Below, piece by piece: positions 8,773 through 17,214 of a stretch of 64,000 bases of DNA. Both the position numbers and the translations under genes were made by a program. The notes under the pieces were generated by a model. That model was not told the origin of the DNA and did not search any database. It saw nothing but the letters and a program-made list of their open reading frames with translations. Source of the DNA: JAUYQR01 sp050632395 (GTDB lineage Bacteria; Pseudomonadota; Alphaproteobacteria; Rhodobacterales; Rhodobacteraceae); the NCBI RefSeq assembly GCF_050632395.1, contig NZ_CP192600.1:1612001-1676000 (forward strand), given 5' to 3'. Numbering within the stretch: the stretch's first letter is position 1; every line of letters starts with the position of its first letter.

Positions 8773-9792
8773 ATGCATCTCGCCCGTTTTCCCCGTGTCT
8801 TTCTGGCACATCTGCCCACCCCGCTGGAACGGCTTGACCGTCTCAGCCGCGAACTTGGCGGGCCGGAAATCTGGATCAAGCGCGATGATTGCACCGGGCT
8901 GTCGACTGGCGGCAACAAGACCCGCAAGCTGGAATTCCTCATGGCCGAAGCGCAGGCGATGGGCGCCGACATGGTGATGACCCAAGGCGCCACCCAGTCG
9001 AACCACGCCCGCCAGACCGCCGCCTTTTCGGCCAAGCTGGGCATGGCCTGCCACATCCTGCTGGAAGATCGCACCGGTTCGAACAACCACAACTACAACG
9101 AAAACGGCAACGTGCTGCTGGATCACCTCCACGGCGCCACCACCGAAAAGCGCCCCGGCGGAGTCGACATGCAGGCCGAGATGGATGCCGTGGCCGAAAC
9201 CATGCGGGCAGGGGGGCGCAAGGTCTATGTCATTCCGGGCGGTGGATCGAACCCGACCGGCGCGCTGGGCTATGTGAACTGCGCCTTTGAACTGGTGGGA
9301 CAGGCCAACGACCGTGGCCTCGTGATCGACCACCTCGTTACCGCCACCGGATCTGCGGGCACCCAGGCGGGCCTGATCGTCGGGCTGAAGGCGATCAACG
9401 CGGGCATCCCGCTTTTGGGCTTCGGCGTCCGCGCGCCAAAGGCCAAGCAAGAGGAAAACGTGTTCAACCTCGCCGTTCGCACCGCTGAAAAGCTGGGCTG
9501 CCCCGGCGTCGTGAAGCGCGAGGACGTCGTCGCGGACACCAACTATGTCGGCGCGGGCTACGGCGTTCCGCGCGCCGACACGCTGGAAGCGATCCGCATG
9601 TTTGCCGAACTTGAAGGCATCCTTCTTGACCCGGTCTATTCCGGTAAGGGTGCTGCTGGCCTGATCGACTATTGCCGCAAGGGCAATTTCAAGAAGGGCG
9701 AGCGCGTCGTGTTCCTTCACACCGGCGGCTCGGCGGCGCTTTTCGGTTACGATGCGGTCTTTGCCGACACAGCGCGAGAGGCCGCCGAATAG
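8773..9792 (+). CDS. cuyA: L-cysteate sulfo-lyase (CuyA-like; alternatively D-cysteine desulfhydrase)
   Basis: PLP-dependent beta-elimination enzyme of 339 aa in the ACC deaminase/D-cysteine desulfhydrase family. The PLP lysine sits in LSTGGNKTRKLEFLMAEA, followed by TQGATQSNHARQTAA, the phosphate loop TGSAGTQAG and DPVYSGKGAAGL. L-cysteate sulfo-lyase converts L-cysteate to pyruvate, ammonium and sulfite. I prefer it over D-cysteine desulfhydrase because the N-terminal wording (MHLARFP..AHLPTPLERLDRLS) is that of marine alphaproteobacterial CuyA proteins and because a TauABC-type importer and an HpsN-like dehydrogenase follow. AAGG lies 8 nt before the ATG. No CuyZ-type sulfite exporter is visible beside it. 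Confidence 0.72.
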   Translation: MHLARFPRVFLAHLPTPLERLDRLSRELGGPEIWIKRDDCTGLSTGGNKTRKLEFLMAEAQAMGADMVMTQGATQSNHARQTAAFSAKLGMACHILLEDRTGSNNHNYNENGNVLLDHLHGATTEKRPGGVDMQAEMDAVAETMRAGGRKVYVIPGGGSNPTGALGYVNCAFELVGQANDRGLVIDHLVTATGSAGTQAGLIVGLKAINAGIPLLGFGVRAPKAKQEENVFNLAVRTAEKLGCPGVVKREDVVADTNYVGAGYGVPRADTLEAIRMFAELEGILLDPVYSGKGAAGLIDYCRKGNFKKGERVVFLHTGGSAALFGYDAVFADTAREAAE

Positions 9793-9856
9793 CCATGCGC
9801 CTCCCGCCCGCCGCCCGCTTTGCCAGGCAGCACCAGTCCCGGACAGGGGGCGCGGG

Positions 9857-10627
9857 ATGAAGCGTATCGGCATCCTCGGCGGCATGGGGCCAGAGGCGAC
9901 GGTGCTTCTGATGCAGAAGGTCATCGCCGCCACTCCCGCCAGGGATGATGCCGACCATGTTCCCCTGATCGTCGACCAAAACCCGCAGGTGCCATCGCGC
10001 ATCCGCCACCTGATCGAGGGCACCGGCGAAGACCCCGGCCCGGTGCTGGCCCAAATGGCGCGGCGCCTGCAAGAGGCGGGCGCCGACGCGCTGGCAATGC
10101 CCTGCAACACCGCCCACCACTACGCCCCGGCGATCCGGGCCGCCGTTACCATCCCCTTCATCGACATGGTGGCACTTTCCGTCGCGCACGCGGCCAGCCT
10201 TGTGCCCAAAGGCGGCACCCTTGGCATCCTCGCCTCGCCCGCCACGCGCCTGACCGGGCTTTTCGACACTGCCTTCGCCGTCACCGGCGTCAGCCCGATC
10301 TACGCCGACGACGCCCGCATCCTCGCCATAATCCGGGCAATCAAGGCCGGCGGCGTCACAGCCCCAACCCGCTCTGCGCTTCGCGCCGAAAGTGCCGCCT
10401 TGCTCACACGCGGCGCGCATGTGCAAATGGTGGCATGCACCGAGTTTTCCCTGATCGCAGATGCCGTCGACCCCAATGCCGTCAGCTTCGACACGCTTGA
10501 CCTTCTGGTCCGCGCCATGATTGCCTTTGCCACCAAGGGTGACACAGGCCAACACAAGGCGAAGCAATCGCCACCCAAAGGCGCAGCCGCGCCAAAACCC
10601 CGACCCAACAAGGAGAATACCCCATGA
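9857..10627 (+). CDS. Aspartate/glutamate-type racemase
   Basis: Cofactor-independent racemase of 256 aa from the ATG at 9857, preceded by an AGGGGG run. Both catalytic cysteines are present (MPCNTAHHY and MVACTEF), and the N-terminus KRIGILGGMGPEAT is typical of the family. It lies between the CuyA-like gene and the importer, and its stop overlaps the next start by 4 nt (ATGA), so it belongs to the sulfonate operon. Cysteate is the sulfonate analogue of aspartate, so cysteate racemase is an attractive but unproven role; plain aspartate racemase is the alternative. About 25 C-terminal residues rich in K/P/A extend past the usual family end and encode the ribosome-binding site of the next gene. 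Confidence 0.82.
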   Translation: MKRIGILGGMGPEATVLLMQKVIAATPARDDADHVPLIVDQNPQVPSRIRHLIEGTGEDPGPVLAQMARRLQEAGADALAMPCNTAHHYAPAIRAAVTIPFIDMVALSVAHAASLVPKGGTLGILASPATRLTGLFDTAFAVTGVSPIYADDARILAIIRAIKAGGVTAPTRSALRAESAALLTRGAHVQMVACTEFSLIADAVDPNAVSFDTLDLLVRAMIAFATKGDTGQHKAKQSPPKGAAAPKPRPNKENTP

Positions 10628-11616
10628 CATCCACCTTCAAGAGACTGATGATCGGCGCGGCCGCGCTGGCCCTCACCGCAGGCTCGGCAATGGCCGAGAA
10701 GATCATCATCGGCCATTTCGGCAACCCGACGCCGATGCAGCTTCTGTCCACCTCGGACGAGCTGGCCAAGGCCACCGGATGGGAGATCGAGTGGCGCAAG
10801 TTCGACGCCGGAACCGATGTGATCGCAGCCATGGCCTCGGGCGATGTGGTGCTGTCGGAACTGGGCTCCTCGCCCGTCGCCATCGGCGCAAGCTCGGGCC
10901 TCGATATCCAGCTGATCGCCTACTCGGACGTAATCGGCAAAGCGGAATCGCTGATCGCCCGGAACGAATCCGGGATCGCCAGCGTAGCGGACCTGAAGGG
11001 CAAGACCGTGGCGGTTCCGATCGGCTCGACCGCGCATTATTCGCTGATGGGTGCCTTGCAGCACGAAGGCCTGAGCGAGGCGGATGTGAACATCGTCGGC
11101 ATGAAGCCCGATGACATCGCCGCCGCCTGGGGCCAGGGCAGCATCGACGCGGCCTGGATCTGGCAGCCGGTGCAATCGGAAATCCTCAAGACCGGCACGC
11201 TGGTCGTGGGCGCGGACCAGACCGCCGAGTGGGGTTTCCCGACCTATGACGGCTGGGTGGTCAACAAGGCCTTTGCCGAGGCGAACACCGACAAGGTCGT
11301 GGCCTTCCTGAAGGCGGTCGACAAGGTCAACGGCATGTATCTGGCCAATCCGGCGGCCTGGACGGCCGACAGTGCCGAAGTCAAGGCGCTGGCGGCTGCG
11401 ACGGGCGCTGATCCGGCCCAGGTCCCCGGCATCCTGGAAGGCTTCACCTTCCTGCCGATGGCCGAGCAGACCGGCGAAGCATGGCTCGCCGGCGCTGCAC
11501 CGAAGATCAAGACCACGGCCGACTTCCTTGTGAAGGCAGGCCGGATCGACGCGGCACTTGACGACTACACGGGCTTTGTGAACCCCGCCTACGCCGCTGC
11601 TGCAGCGGCCCAATAA
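10624..11616 (+). CDS. tauA: Taurine/sulfonate ABC transporter substrate-binding protein
   Basis: Periplasmic binding protein of 330 aa with a Sec signal peptide (KRLMIGAAALALTAGSAMA, cleavage near residue 24). Family blocks are clear: WRKFDAGTDVIAAMASGDV, ELGSSPVAIGASSG, KGKTVAVPIGSTAHYSL, GDSIDAA-like GSIDAAWIWQPV and EWGFPTYDGWVV. It closely follows the TauA pattern, so taurine or a related organosulfonate is the expected ligand; cysteate or dihydroxypropanesulfonate would suit the neighbouring enzymes. AAGGAG lies 9 nt before the ATG. It is followed by a strong hairpin and then the ATPase and permease genes. Confidence 0.82.
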   Translation: MTSTFKRLMIGAAALALTAGSAMAEKIIIGHFGNPTPMQLLSTSDELAKATGWEIEWRKFDAGTDVIAAMASGDVVLSELGSSPVAIGASSGLDIQLIAYSDVIGKAESLIARNESGIASVADLKGKTVAVPIGSTAHYSLMGALQHEGLSEADVNIVGMKPDDIAAAWGQGSIDAAWIWQPVQSEILKTGTLVVGADQTAEWGFPTYDGWVVNKAFAEANTDKVVAFLKAVDKVNGMYLANPAAWTADSAEVKALAAATGADPAQVPGILEGFTFLPMAEQTGEAWLAGAAPKIKTTADFLVKAGRIDAALDDYTGFVNPAYAAAAAAQ

Positions 11617-11623
11617 GGAAAAA

Positions 11624-11654
11624 GTCTGCCCGGACCCGTCTGGTCCGGGCAGAC
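11624..11654 (+). terminator. Strong hairpin between binding-protein and ATPase genes
   Basis: A perfect 13-bp stem (GTCTGCCCGGACC / GGTCCGGGCAGAC) closes a 5-nt loop 8 nt after the binding-protein stop. No T-tract follows, so it is probably an mRNA-stabilising or partial-termination hairpin. Such hairpins keep the binding protein more abundant than the membrane components. Confidence 0.7.
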
Positions 11655-11678
11655 CCCTCACAGCGGAAGGGTCGCAGC

Positions 11679-12467
11679 TTGAGCCTGAACATCGATCACG
11701 CGTCGGTCGTCTATCCGGCTGCCGACGGCCGCCCGCCGGTTGCGGCACTAAGCGAGGTCAACCTTGCCATCACCGAGGGCGAGTTCGTCGTGGCGCTGGG
11801 GGCCTCGGGCTGCGGCAAGTCCACGCTTCTGAACCTGATCGCGGGCTTTCTGTCGCCCAGTTCCGGCACGCTGACACTCGATGGCCAGTCGGTGCAGGGG
11901 CCGGGGGCGGACCGCGCGGTGGTGTTTCAAAAACACGCGCTCTTGCCCTGGCTGAACGTTCTGGACAACGTGGCCTTCGGCCTGCAGATTCAAGGCGTCG
12001 CGAAGGCAGACCGCTACCGGACCGCAAATGAATACATCGGCCTCCTCGGCCTTGACGGTTTCCAGAAATCTCCGGTCTACAAACTGTCGGGCGGGATGCA
12101 GCAGCGTGTTGGGATCGCGCGTGCGTTGACCTGCGACCCCAAGATCCTCTTGATGGACGAGCCCCTCGGTGCGCTGGACGCGCTGACCCGGGAAAAGGCG
12201 CAAGAGCTGATCCTGAATATCTGGGGCAAGACCGGAAAGTCGGTCTTCTTCATCACCCACAGCGTCGAAGAGGCGCTGTTCATGGGCACCAAGCTCATTG
12301 TGATGTCGCCCCGTCCGGGCCGTATCACCAATGTCTTCGATCTGCCCTTTTCGTGCCAGTTCCAGTCCGGCGCGCCCGCGCGGCAGGTCAAGGCCTCGCC
12401 CGAGTTCATCGCCCTGCGTGAAAAGGTGCTGAACATCATCTTCGCCGACGAGGAGGCCGTCGAATGA
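11679..12467 (+). CDS. tauB: Taurine/sulfonate ABC transporter ATP-binding protein
   Basis: ABC ATPase of 262 aa. Walker A is GASGCGKST, the Q-loop region reads VFQKHALLPWLNV, the signature is KLSGGMQQRVGIARAL, Walker B is ILLMDEPLGALD, and the switch histidine is in FFITHSVEEA. This is the nitrate/sulfonate/taurine import subfamily. The start is a TTG at 11679 with GGAAGGG 8 nt upstream; no ATG fits the conserved N-terminus. It lies after the intergenic hairpin and overlaps the permease gene by 4 nt. Confidence 0.85.
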   Translation: MSLNIDHASVVYPAADGRPPVAALSEVNLAITEGEFVVALGASGCGKSTLLNLIAGFLSPSSGTLTLDGQSVQGPGADRAVVFQKHALLPWLNVLDNVAFGLQIQGVAKADRYRTANEYIGLLGLDGFQKSPVYKLSGGMQQRVGIARALTCDPKILLMDEPLGALDALTREKAQELILNIWGKTGKSVFFITHSVEEALFMGTKLIVMSPRPGRITNVFDLPFSCQFQSGAPARQVKASPEFIALREKVLNIIFADEEAVE

Positions 12468-13339
12468 CCGTGACCCCGCTCCCGAAGGCCCCGCCCCCCA
12501 AAGCCCTAGGCCTTTTCGCCCGTCTGGCCCGCGCCCGCCCGACCAAACCCGGCGAAATCTACGGTGTGCCCGGTCAGGGCAACACGTTCTGGCTGTCGGT
12601 CGCCTCGGTCACATTCATGCTGTTCGTCTGGTGGCTGGTCACCACGCTGGGCCTCGTGAAGCCACTCTTCGTGCCTTCGCCGCAGCTGGTGCTGGCGAAG
12701 TTCGGCCAGATCTGGCGCGAGGGCTTTACCAACACCTCGTTCCTCGATCACATCATGATCTCGACCATGCGCGTGTTCGGGGCGTTCATCCTTGCCTGCG
12801 TGATCGGCCTTCCCTTGGGTCTGGCAATGGGGATGAGCCCGATGATCCGCGGCATCTTCGACCCGCCGATCGAGTTCTACCGCCCGATCCCGCCCTTGGC
12901 CTACTTGCCGCTTATGATCATCTGGTTCGGTATCGGCGAAACGTCGAAGGTGCTTTTGATCTTCTTGTCGGTCTTCGCGCCCGTGGTGCTTGGCGCACGG
13001 TCCGGCGTGAAATCGGCCGCCATCGAGCAGATCCACGCGGCATATTCCTTCGGGGCGACACGGTGGCAGGTGATGCGGCACGTGATCATGCCCTCGGCCA
13101 TGCCCGAAATCCTGACGGCTATGCGGGTGGGTATCGGCTTTGGCTGGACCACCCTCGTCGCCGCCGAGATGGTCGCGGCAACAAGTGGCCTTGGCTACAT
13201 GGTGCTGTCGGCCAGCCAATTCCTGCAGACCTCGGTCGTGATCATGGGGATCTTCGTGATCGCCACCATCGCCTTTGCCTTCGACCTGTTGATGCGTTTC
13301 CTGGAACGCCGCCTGGTGCCCTGGAAGGGCCGTATGTGA
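12464..13339 (+). CDS. tauC: Taurine/sulfonate ABC transporter permease
   Basis: Inner-membrane permease of 291 aa with about six hydrophobic segments. The EAA-type loop, EQIHAAYSFGATRWQVMRHV, contacts the ATPase. The N-terminal 45 residues are cytosolic and proline/basic rich. It overlaps the ATPase stop (ATGA) and ends 4 nt before the HisD-family gene, so the operon is tight. Family assignment (BPD_transp_1, SsuC/TauC type) is secure; the substrate is inferred from the neighbours. Confidence 0.84.
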   Translation: MTVTPLPKAPPPKALGLFARLARARPTKPGEIYGVPGQGNTFWLSVASVTFMLFVWWLVTTLGLVKPLFVPSPQLVLAKFGQIWREGFTNTSFLDHIMISTMRVFGAFILACVIGLPLGLAMGMSPMIRGIFDPPIEFYRPIPPLAYLPLMIIWFGIGETSKVLLIFLSVFAPVVLGARSGVKSAAIEQIHAAYSFGATRWQVMRHVIMPSAMPEILTAMRVGIGFGWTTLVAAEMVAATSGLGYMVLSASQFLQTSVVIMGIFVIATIAFAFDLLMRFLERRLVPWKGRM

Positions 13340-13343
13340 GTTC

Positions 13344-14660
13344 ATGACCATGATTTACCTGAAGAAATCCACCCGCAGCGCCGAGACGGGGCAAACCGAC
13401 GTGCGCGCTGCCGTCGAAACCATGCTCGCCGAGATCGAGCGTGACGGCGATTCCGCCGCCATCCGCTTCGCCCGCGATCTGGACAAATGGCAGGGCGACA
13501 TCATCGTCACGCCCGAGGTGCGAGCCGAAGCCGCCGCCCTCGTGCCGGAAAAGCTGAAGGCCGACATCCGCTTTGCCCACCGCAACATCCGCCGCTTTGC
13601 CGAAGCCCAGCGCGCCACCATCACGGATTGCGAGATCGAGATCCTGCCAGGCCTGATGGCCGGCCAGCGCCAGATCCCCGTCGCCTCGGCTGGCTGCTAC
13701 GTTCCGGGCGGGCGCTACAGCCACATCGCCTCGGCCATCATGACGATCACCACCGCAAAGGTCGCGGGCGTGCCGATGATCACCGCCTGTTCGCCGCCCC
13801 GGCCCGGTAGTGGCATCCCGCCCGCGATCCTGTTCGCGATGGATACCTGCGGTGCGGACGTGATCCTGAACCTTGGGGGCGTGCAGGGCGTCGCGGCAAT
13901 GGCCAACGGCCTGTTCGGTCTGCCCAAGGCCGACATCCTCGTCGGCCCCGGCAACCAGTATGTCGCCGAAGCCAAGCGCATCCTTTACGGGCAGGTCGGC
14001 ATCGACATGTTCGCCGGACCGACCGACAGCATGGTGATCGCCGATCATACCGCCGACCCGCGCCTTGTGGCGTGGGATCTGGTGGGGCAGGCCGAACATG
14101 GCTACAACTCGCCCGTCTGGCTGGTGACCACGGACCGCGCGCTTGCCGAAAGCGTCATGGCGCTCGTGCCCGGCATGATCGCCGAACTGCCGGCCCTGAA
14201 TTCTGCCAGCGCCGCCGCCGCATGGGCCGACTGCGCCGAGGTGATGCTCTGCTCCTCGGCCGAGGAAATGGCCGCCGTCGCGGACGACTACGCCCCCGAA
14301 CACCTGCATGTGCAGGCCGCCAACCTTGACTGGTGGCTCTCAAGGCTCACCTGTTACGGATCGCTGTTCCTTGGCGAAGAGACCACCGTGGCCTACGGCG
14401 ACAAATGCTCCGGTCCGAACCACGTTCTGCCAACCTCGGGCGCGGGCCGCTATACCGGCGGGCTTTCAGTCCACAAGTTCATGAAGACCGTCACATGGCA
14501 ACGCGCCACCCGCGCCGCATCGCGCGAACTGGCCATCGCCACAGCCCGCATCTCGCGGCTTGAGGGGATGGAGGGCCACGCCCGTTCGGCCGATGTCCGT
14601 CTGGAGAAGTTCTTTCCCGGCGAACACTTCGACCTCAGCGCCACCGACGCCGTGGGGTAA
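13344..14660 (+). CDS. hpsN: HisD-family sulfopropanediol 3-dehydrogenase (HpsN-like)
   Basis: Histidinol-dehydrogenase-family protein of 438 aa. Catalytic and metal-site blocks are intact: GPTDSMVIAD, DLVGQAEHG, YAPEHLHVQ and CSGPNHVLPTSGAGRYTGGLSV. HpsN oxidises 2,3-dihydroxypropane-1-sulfonate to sulfolactate with NAD. I favour HpsN over true HisD because it sits in the sulfonate transporter operon, and because the stretch LTCYGSLFLGEETTVAYGDK is the wording of HpsN-type paralogs in this family. Two in-frame ATGs (13344, 13350) are possible and neither has a strong Shine-Dalgarno. If correct, it links DHPS import to sulfolactate; the enzymes from sulfolactate to cysteate are not in the window. 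Confidence 0.72.
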   Translation: MTMIYLKKSTRSAETGQTDVRAAVETMLAEIERDGDSAAIRFARDLDKWQGDIIVTPEVRAEAAALVPEKLKADIRFAHRNIRRFAEAQRATITDCEIEILPGLMAGQRQIPVASAGCYVPGGRYSHIASAIMTITTAKVAGVPMITACSPPRPGSGIPPAILFAMDTCGADVILNLGGVQGVAAMANGLFGLPKADILVGPGNQYVAEAKRILYGQVGIDMFAGPTDSMVIADHTADPRLVAWDLVGQAEHGYNSPVWLVTTDRALAESVMALVPGMIAELPALNSASAAAAWADCAEVMLCSSAEEMAAVADDYAPEHLHVQAANLDWWLSRLTCYGSLFLGEETTVAYGDKCSGPNHVLPTSGAGRYTGGLSVHKFMKTVTWQRATRAASRELAIATARISRLEGMEGHARSADVRLEKFFPGEHFDLSATDAVG

Positions 14661-14777
14661 AGGGCAGACGTCAACAAACGTCGCATTGCGTTGCCCCGAA
14701 CCATACGAAAACTTGGTCACTGCGGTCGCCATGCAATGGGTTGAACAGACCGTCAGAGCCGTCACAATCGACCGCGC

Positions 14778-15319
14778 TCAAATGCCGACCTCGGCGATCC
14801 TGCGCTGCAAAAGCCTGCGTTCCGGTTCAAGCCGGCACCGCTCCGGCGCGCGGGCGTAGGCAAGCCGCGCCTCGGGCAGCCGGTCCAACCGGCGCAACAT
14901 GTCGGCCTCGGCCACATGCGCAACGTCAGCGCCACCTGATCTTCCGCCGGGAGGGCAGGGTGGCAGCAGGCAAAGATCAGCCGCAACTGGTCGTCCTCCA
15001 GGGCCAGCGCCTCCTCCTCATCGCGGCCTTCGGGAAAGATCAGCGTCGGGTCACCCCGTGCCGCGGCCAACCTGCCATCCTGCCGCATCCGGTCGATCGC
15101 GCGGAACCGCCCGGTCGAAATCAGCCAAGCCGAGGGGGTGACCGGCACGCCCTCCTCGGGCCACTTCCGCGCGGCGGCCAGAAAGGCGTCATGCAGCGCC
15201 TCTTCGGCCAGATCAAAATCGCGCAACAGCCGGATAAGCGTCGCCAGCACCTTGCTTGAATGCTGGTGCCAGATCGCATCAAGGCTGACGGCATCAAGGT
15301 TGACCGGCCTGTCGCTCAT
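14778..15319 (-). pseudogene. ECF42-type sigma factor, internal deletion and frameshift
   Basis: The N-terminal half (about 130 residues) is a sigma-70 region 2 of the ECF type paired with YCII/DGPF proteins: LLRDFDLAEEALHDAFLAAA, then DDQLRLIFACCHPALP. After VALTLR near 14922 the frame turns to nonsense. A second minus-strand frame carries a family-like C-terminus (VAEADMLRRLDRLPEARLAYAR to a stop at 14778). The middle, sigma region 4 plus the long C-terminal domain that makes intact members about 400 aa, is missing. I read this as one deletion of roughly 0.6 kb that also shifted the frame. The start overlaps the YCII stop (ATGA), as in intact pairs. Confidence 0.8.
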
Positions 15320-15621
15320 TCGAACGTCATCACCGGCCGCACCTCAACCGCGCCAAGCCGCGCCATCGGAATGGCCCGCGCCACGGCCATCGCCGCATCG
15401 GCATCGGCCACGTCGATCAGGATGAACCCGGCCAGCACTTCCTTGCTTTCCAAGAACTGCCCATCCGTCACCAGTGCATCGCCCTGCCGCACCTGCACCG
15501 TTCGCGCGGTCTCGCGGCCTTGCAGCGCCTTGTCATAGGCCTGCGACACTGCACCCATCTCGGCCCAATCTGCCGCGGTCATCGCTGCGGCCAGCGTCTC
15601 GTCCACCAAAAGCGCGGCCAA
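15316..15621 (-). pseudogene. Truncated YCII/DGPF-family protein, partner of ECF42 sigma
   Basis: The remaining 101 codons encode a YCII-related domain: VTDGQFLESKEVLAGFILIDVADADAA and a C-terminal GAVEVRPVM. The usual beginning is gone, and a stretch is missing before RTVQVRQG, where other members have about 10-15 more residues. The only possible start is a TTG inside a terminator-like hairpin, or an ATG further in. It probably lost its 5' end when the neighbouring DNA decayed. It overlaps the sigma-factor start by 4 nt. Confidence 0.6.
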
Positions 15622-15634
15622 AAAGGGCCGCGCT
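15607..15634 (-). terminator. Rho-independent terminator on minus strand
   Basis: A perfect 9-bp stem (AGCGCGGCC / GGCCGCGCT on the + strand, 15611-15619 and 15626-15634) with a 6-nt loop is followed on the minus strand by TTTTGG. It would end transcription of the DUF3604 gene just upstream. Confidence 0.55.
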
Positions 15635-15656
15635 CTCTTGAGCCGTCGCGTCCCGG

Positions 15657-17122
15657 TCAGCCGGCCGGCTTGTACCAGATCGGAGAGGGATAAGCGCGCT
15701 CCTGCAGCTTCATCACGGTGCCGGGCAAGGGCTCGGTCCCATAATAGGCGGCGTCATAGGCCGTCCAGCGTGGGGTCGGGATTTCCAGCACTCGGCCATA
15801 GTAGAAGGCAGCCTGTGCAGGATCGAACTCCGGATCGGTCCAGGTTGCGGTCAGTTCCGGCGCACCGATCGTGTTGGTCCAAGTCGCGCGTTTCACATCG
15901 ACCGTATCGCCCACCGGGGGCAGTTTGCCATCGGCCCCAGCCACCCGGTCGCCGGATCAGGCGACGTCGTAGACCTGTTCGTGCGCCTTCCCGTCAGCAT
16001 CAACCCAACCCTTGATGATCTGGTAGCGGTCAAGGTTTGCGCCGATCGGGTCGCGAAGGGCCGCGACAAGGAAAGTCGGGGCGCGACCTTCGGGATCAGG
16101 TGTCAACTCTCCGCCCATCGGCACTCCGTGGGAATAGCCGATAATCGCCGGATTGCGCGACGTCGCATCCTTGGCCGTGAAGCCATAGCCGCCGAAGAGA
16201 CGCACCGTTATGCGCGTGCCGGTGGTTGCGTAAACCTCGCGCCGGTCCATCGCGTCAAAGATCGCTTCCCCTGTGTTCTCGGCTGGATCACCGGGAACAT
16301 CAGGCCGTTCGACACGTTGCCATTGTGCGCAATGACCAGAATGTCGCCGCCCGTCGTCTTTTCATGGCCTTCCATCCACTTCCACAGATCGGTGTACAGC
16401 AGGCTGCCGAGCGGGGGTGACACTGTGAAGGGCATCACCTGACGGGCCAAATCTCCCCCGTCGCGGTAGATCACATTGCGGTGGATGCTGAAGGCTGCCT
16501 GCGAGGTCCATTCATATCCGATGAGCGCGGTGAAACGGCCGGGGTCATTGTGGGCTTCGGCAGAATCGACGAGCGAGTTCCAGACGCCCTTGAAGATGTC
16601 CGAATCCGGCGAGATCGACAGGGCCGGGGGGAAGCTGTTGGTGCTGACGGCGCCGATTATCTCGAACGTCGCCTCCATGCCCTTGCCTGCGTTCATCATT
16701 TCGAACCAGCGCCGCCCCGTCGGATCGGCCAGAAAGGCCGGATCGCCCGAGAACAGCTTGGGAAAGAATCCCATGTTGTCCGAGTGGTCGGCTGACCACA
16801 AGGAAATCCAGCGGGCGCGACAGCTTCACAGGCTGGCCTGACGAGGCGATGACCTGCTCGCCCTTGGCGAAACGGTATGCATCATTCGGCATCAGCCGCG
16901 CGCCGGCCGTTCCGGCATCAAGCGAGACGGCGGTGTGCAGATGCGTGTCGCCAAACAGCGGGCGGGTAGGAAAGGTGCGATTGGCCGCCGGAGAATAGGG
17001 CAGCTTCGTCGGCAGAATCCGTTGAAGGTCCTCACGGGTCGGAGCTTCGGCATCCTGAGCCGCGACGGGCATCGCCGCCAGTTGCGTCAGTGCGATGACG
17101 ATGAATATCTTTTGATATTCAA
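15657..17122 (-). pseudogene. DUF3604 family protein, multiply disrupted
   Basis: Four successive frame segments together match a DUF3604 protein (FGDTHLHTAVSLDAGTAGA, ADHSDNMGFFPKLFSGD, GRFTALIGYEWTSQ, EVYATTGTRITVRLFGGYGF, GAPELTATWTDPEFDPAQ, LEIPTPRWTAYDA). Lesions, from the 5' end: a probable lost T near 17105 that separates a TTG start at 17122 (GGAGG 8 nt upstream) from the signal peptide IVIALTQLAAMPVAAQ; an extra base near 16792 splitting LDFLVV from ADHSDNMG; an internal deletion with frameshift near 16275, between FPVI and ENTGEAIFDAMDRR; and an in-frame TGA at 15957-15959 where the family has Trp. The product, a periplasmic metallohydrolase-like protein, cannot be made. Confidence 0.82.
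17102..17121. promoter_or_regulatory. 20-bp perfect palindrome at 5' end of DUF3604 pseudogene
   Basis: TGAATATC-TTTT-GATATTCA, with 8-bp arms and a 4-nt centre, lies within the first codons of the broken DUF3604 gene. It may be an operator or simply part of the coding sequence. It is AT-rich in a GC-rich setting. Confidence 0.35.
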
Positions 17123-17214
17123 AGCGATGCCCTCCAGTTCAGGAAAGTGATGGCCGCGCCATCCGCCCCCAAGGCCGCTTGGCCCAAGAAGCCCGCTTCC
17201 ACGGCAGGATTTGT

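Noticed and set aside
8755..11748. Long minus-strand frames (451, 313 and 482 codons) across the sulfonate operon
   Set aside because: Antisense shadows; the + strand carries complete catalytic motifs and overlapping operon structure.
14762..14925. C-terminal half of the 185-codon sigma-factor frame as genuine protein
   Set aside because: After VALTLR the residues (WPRPTCCAGWTGCPRRG) are out-of-frame translation; the true tail is readable in another frame.
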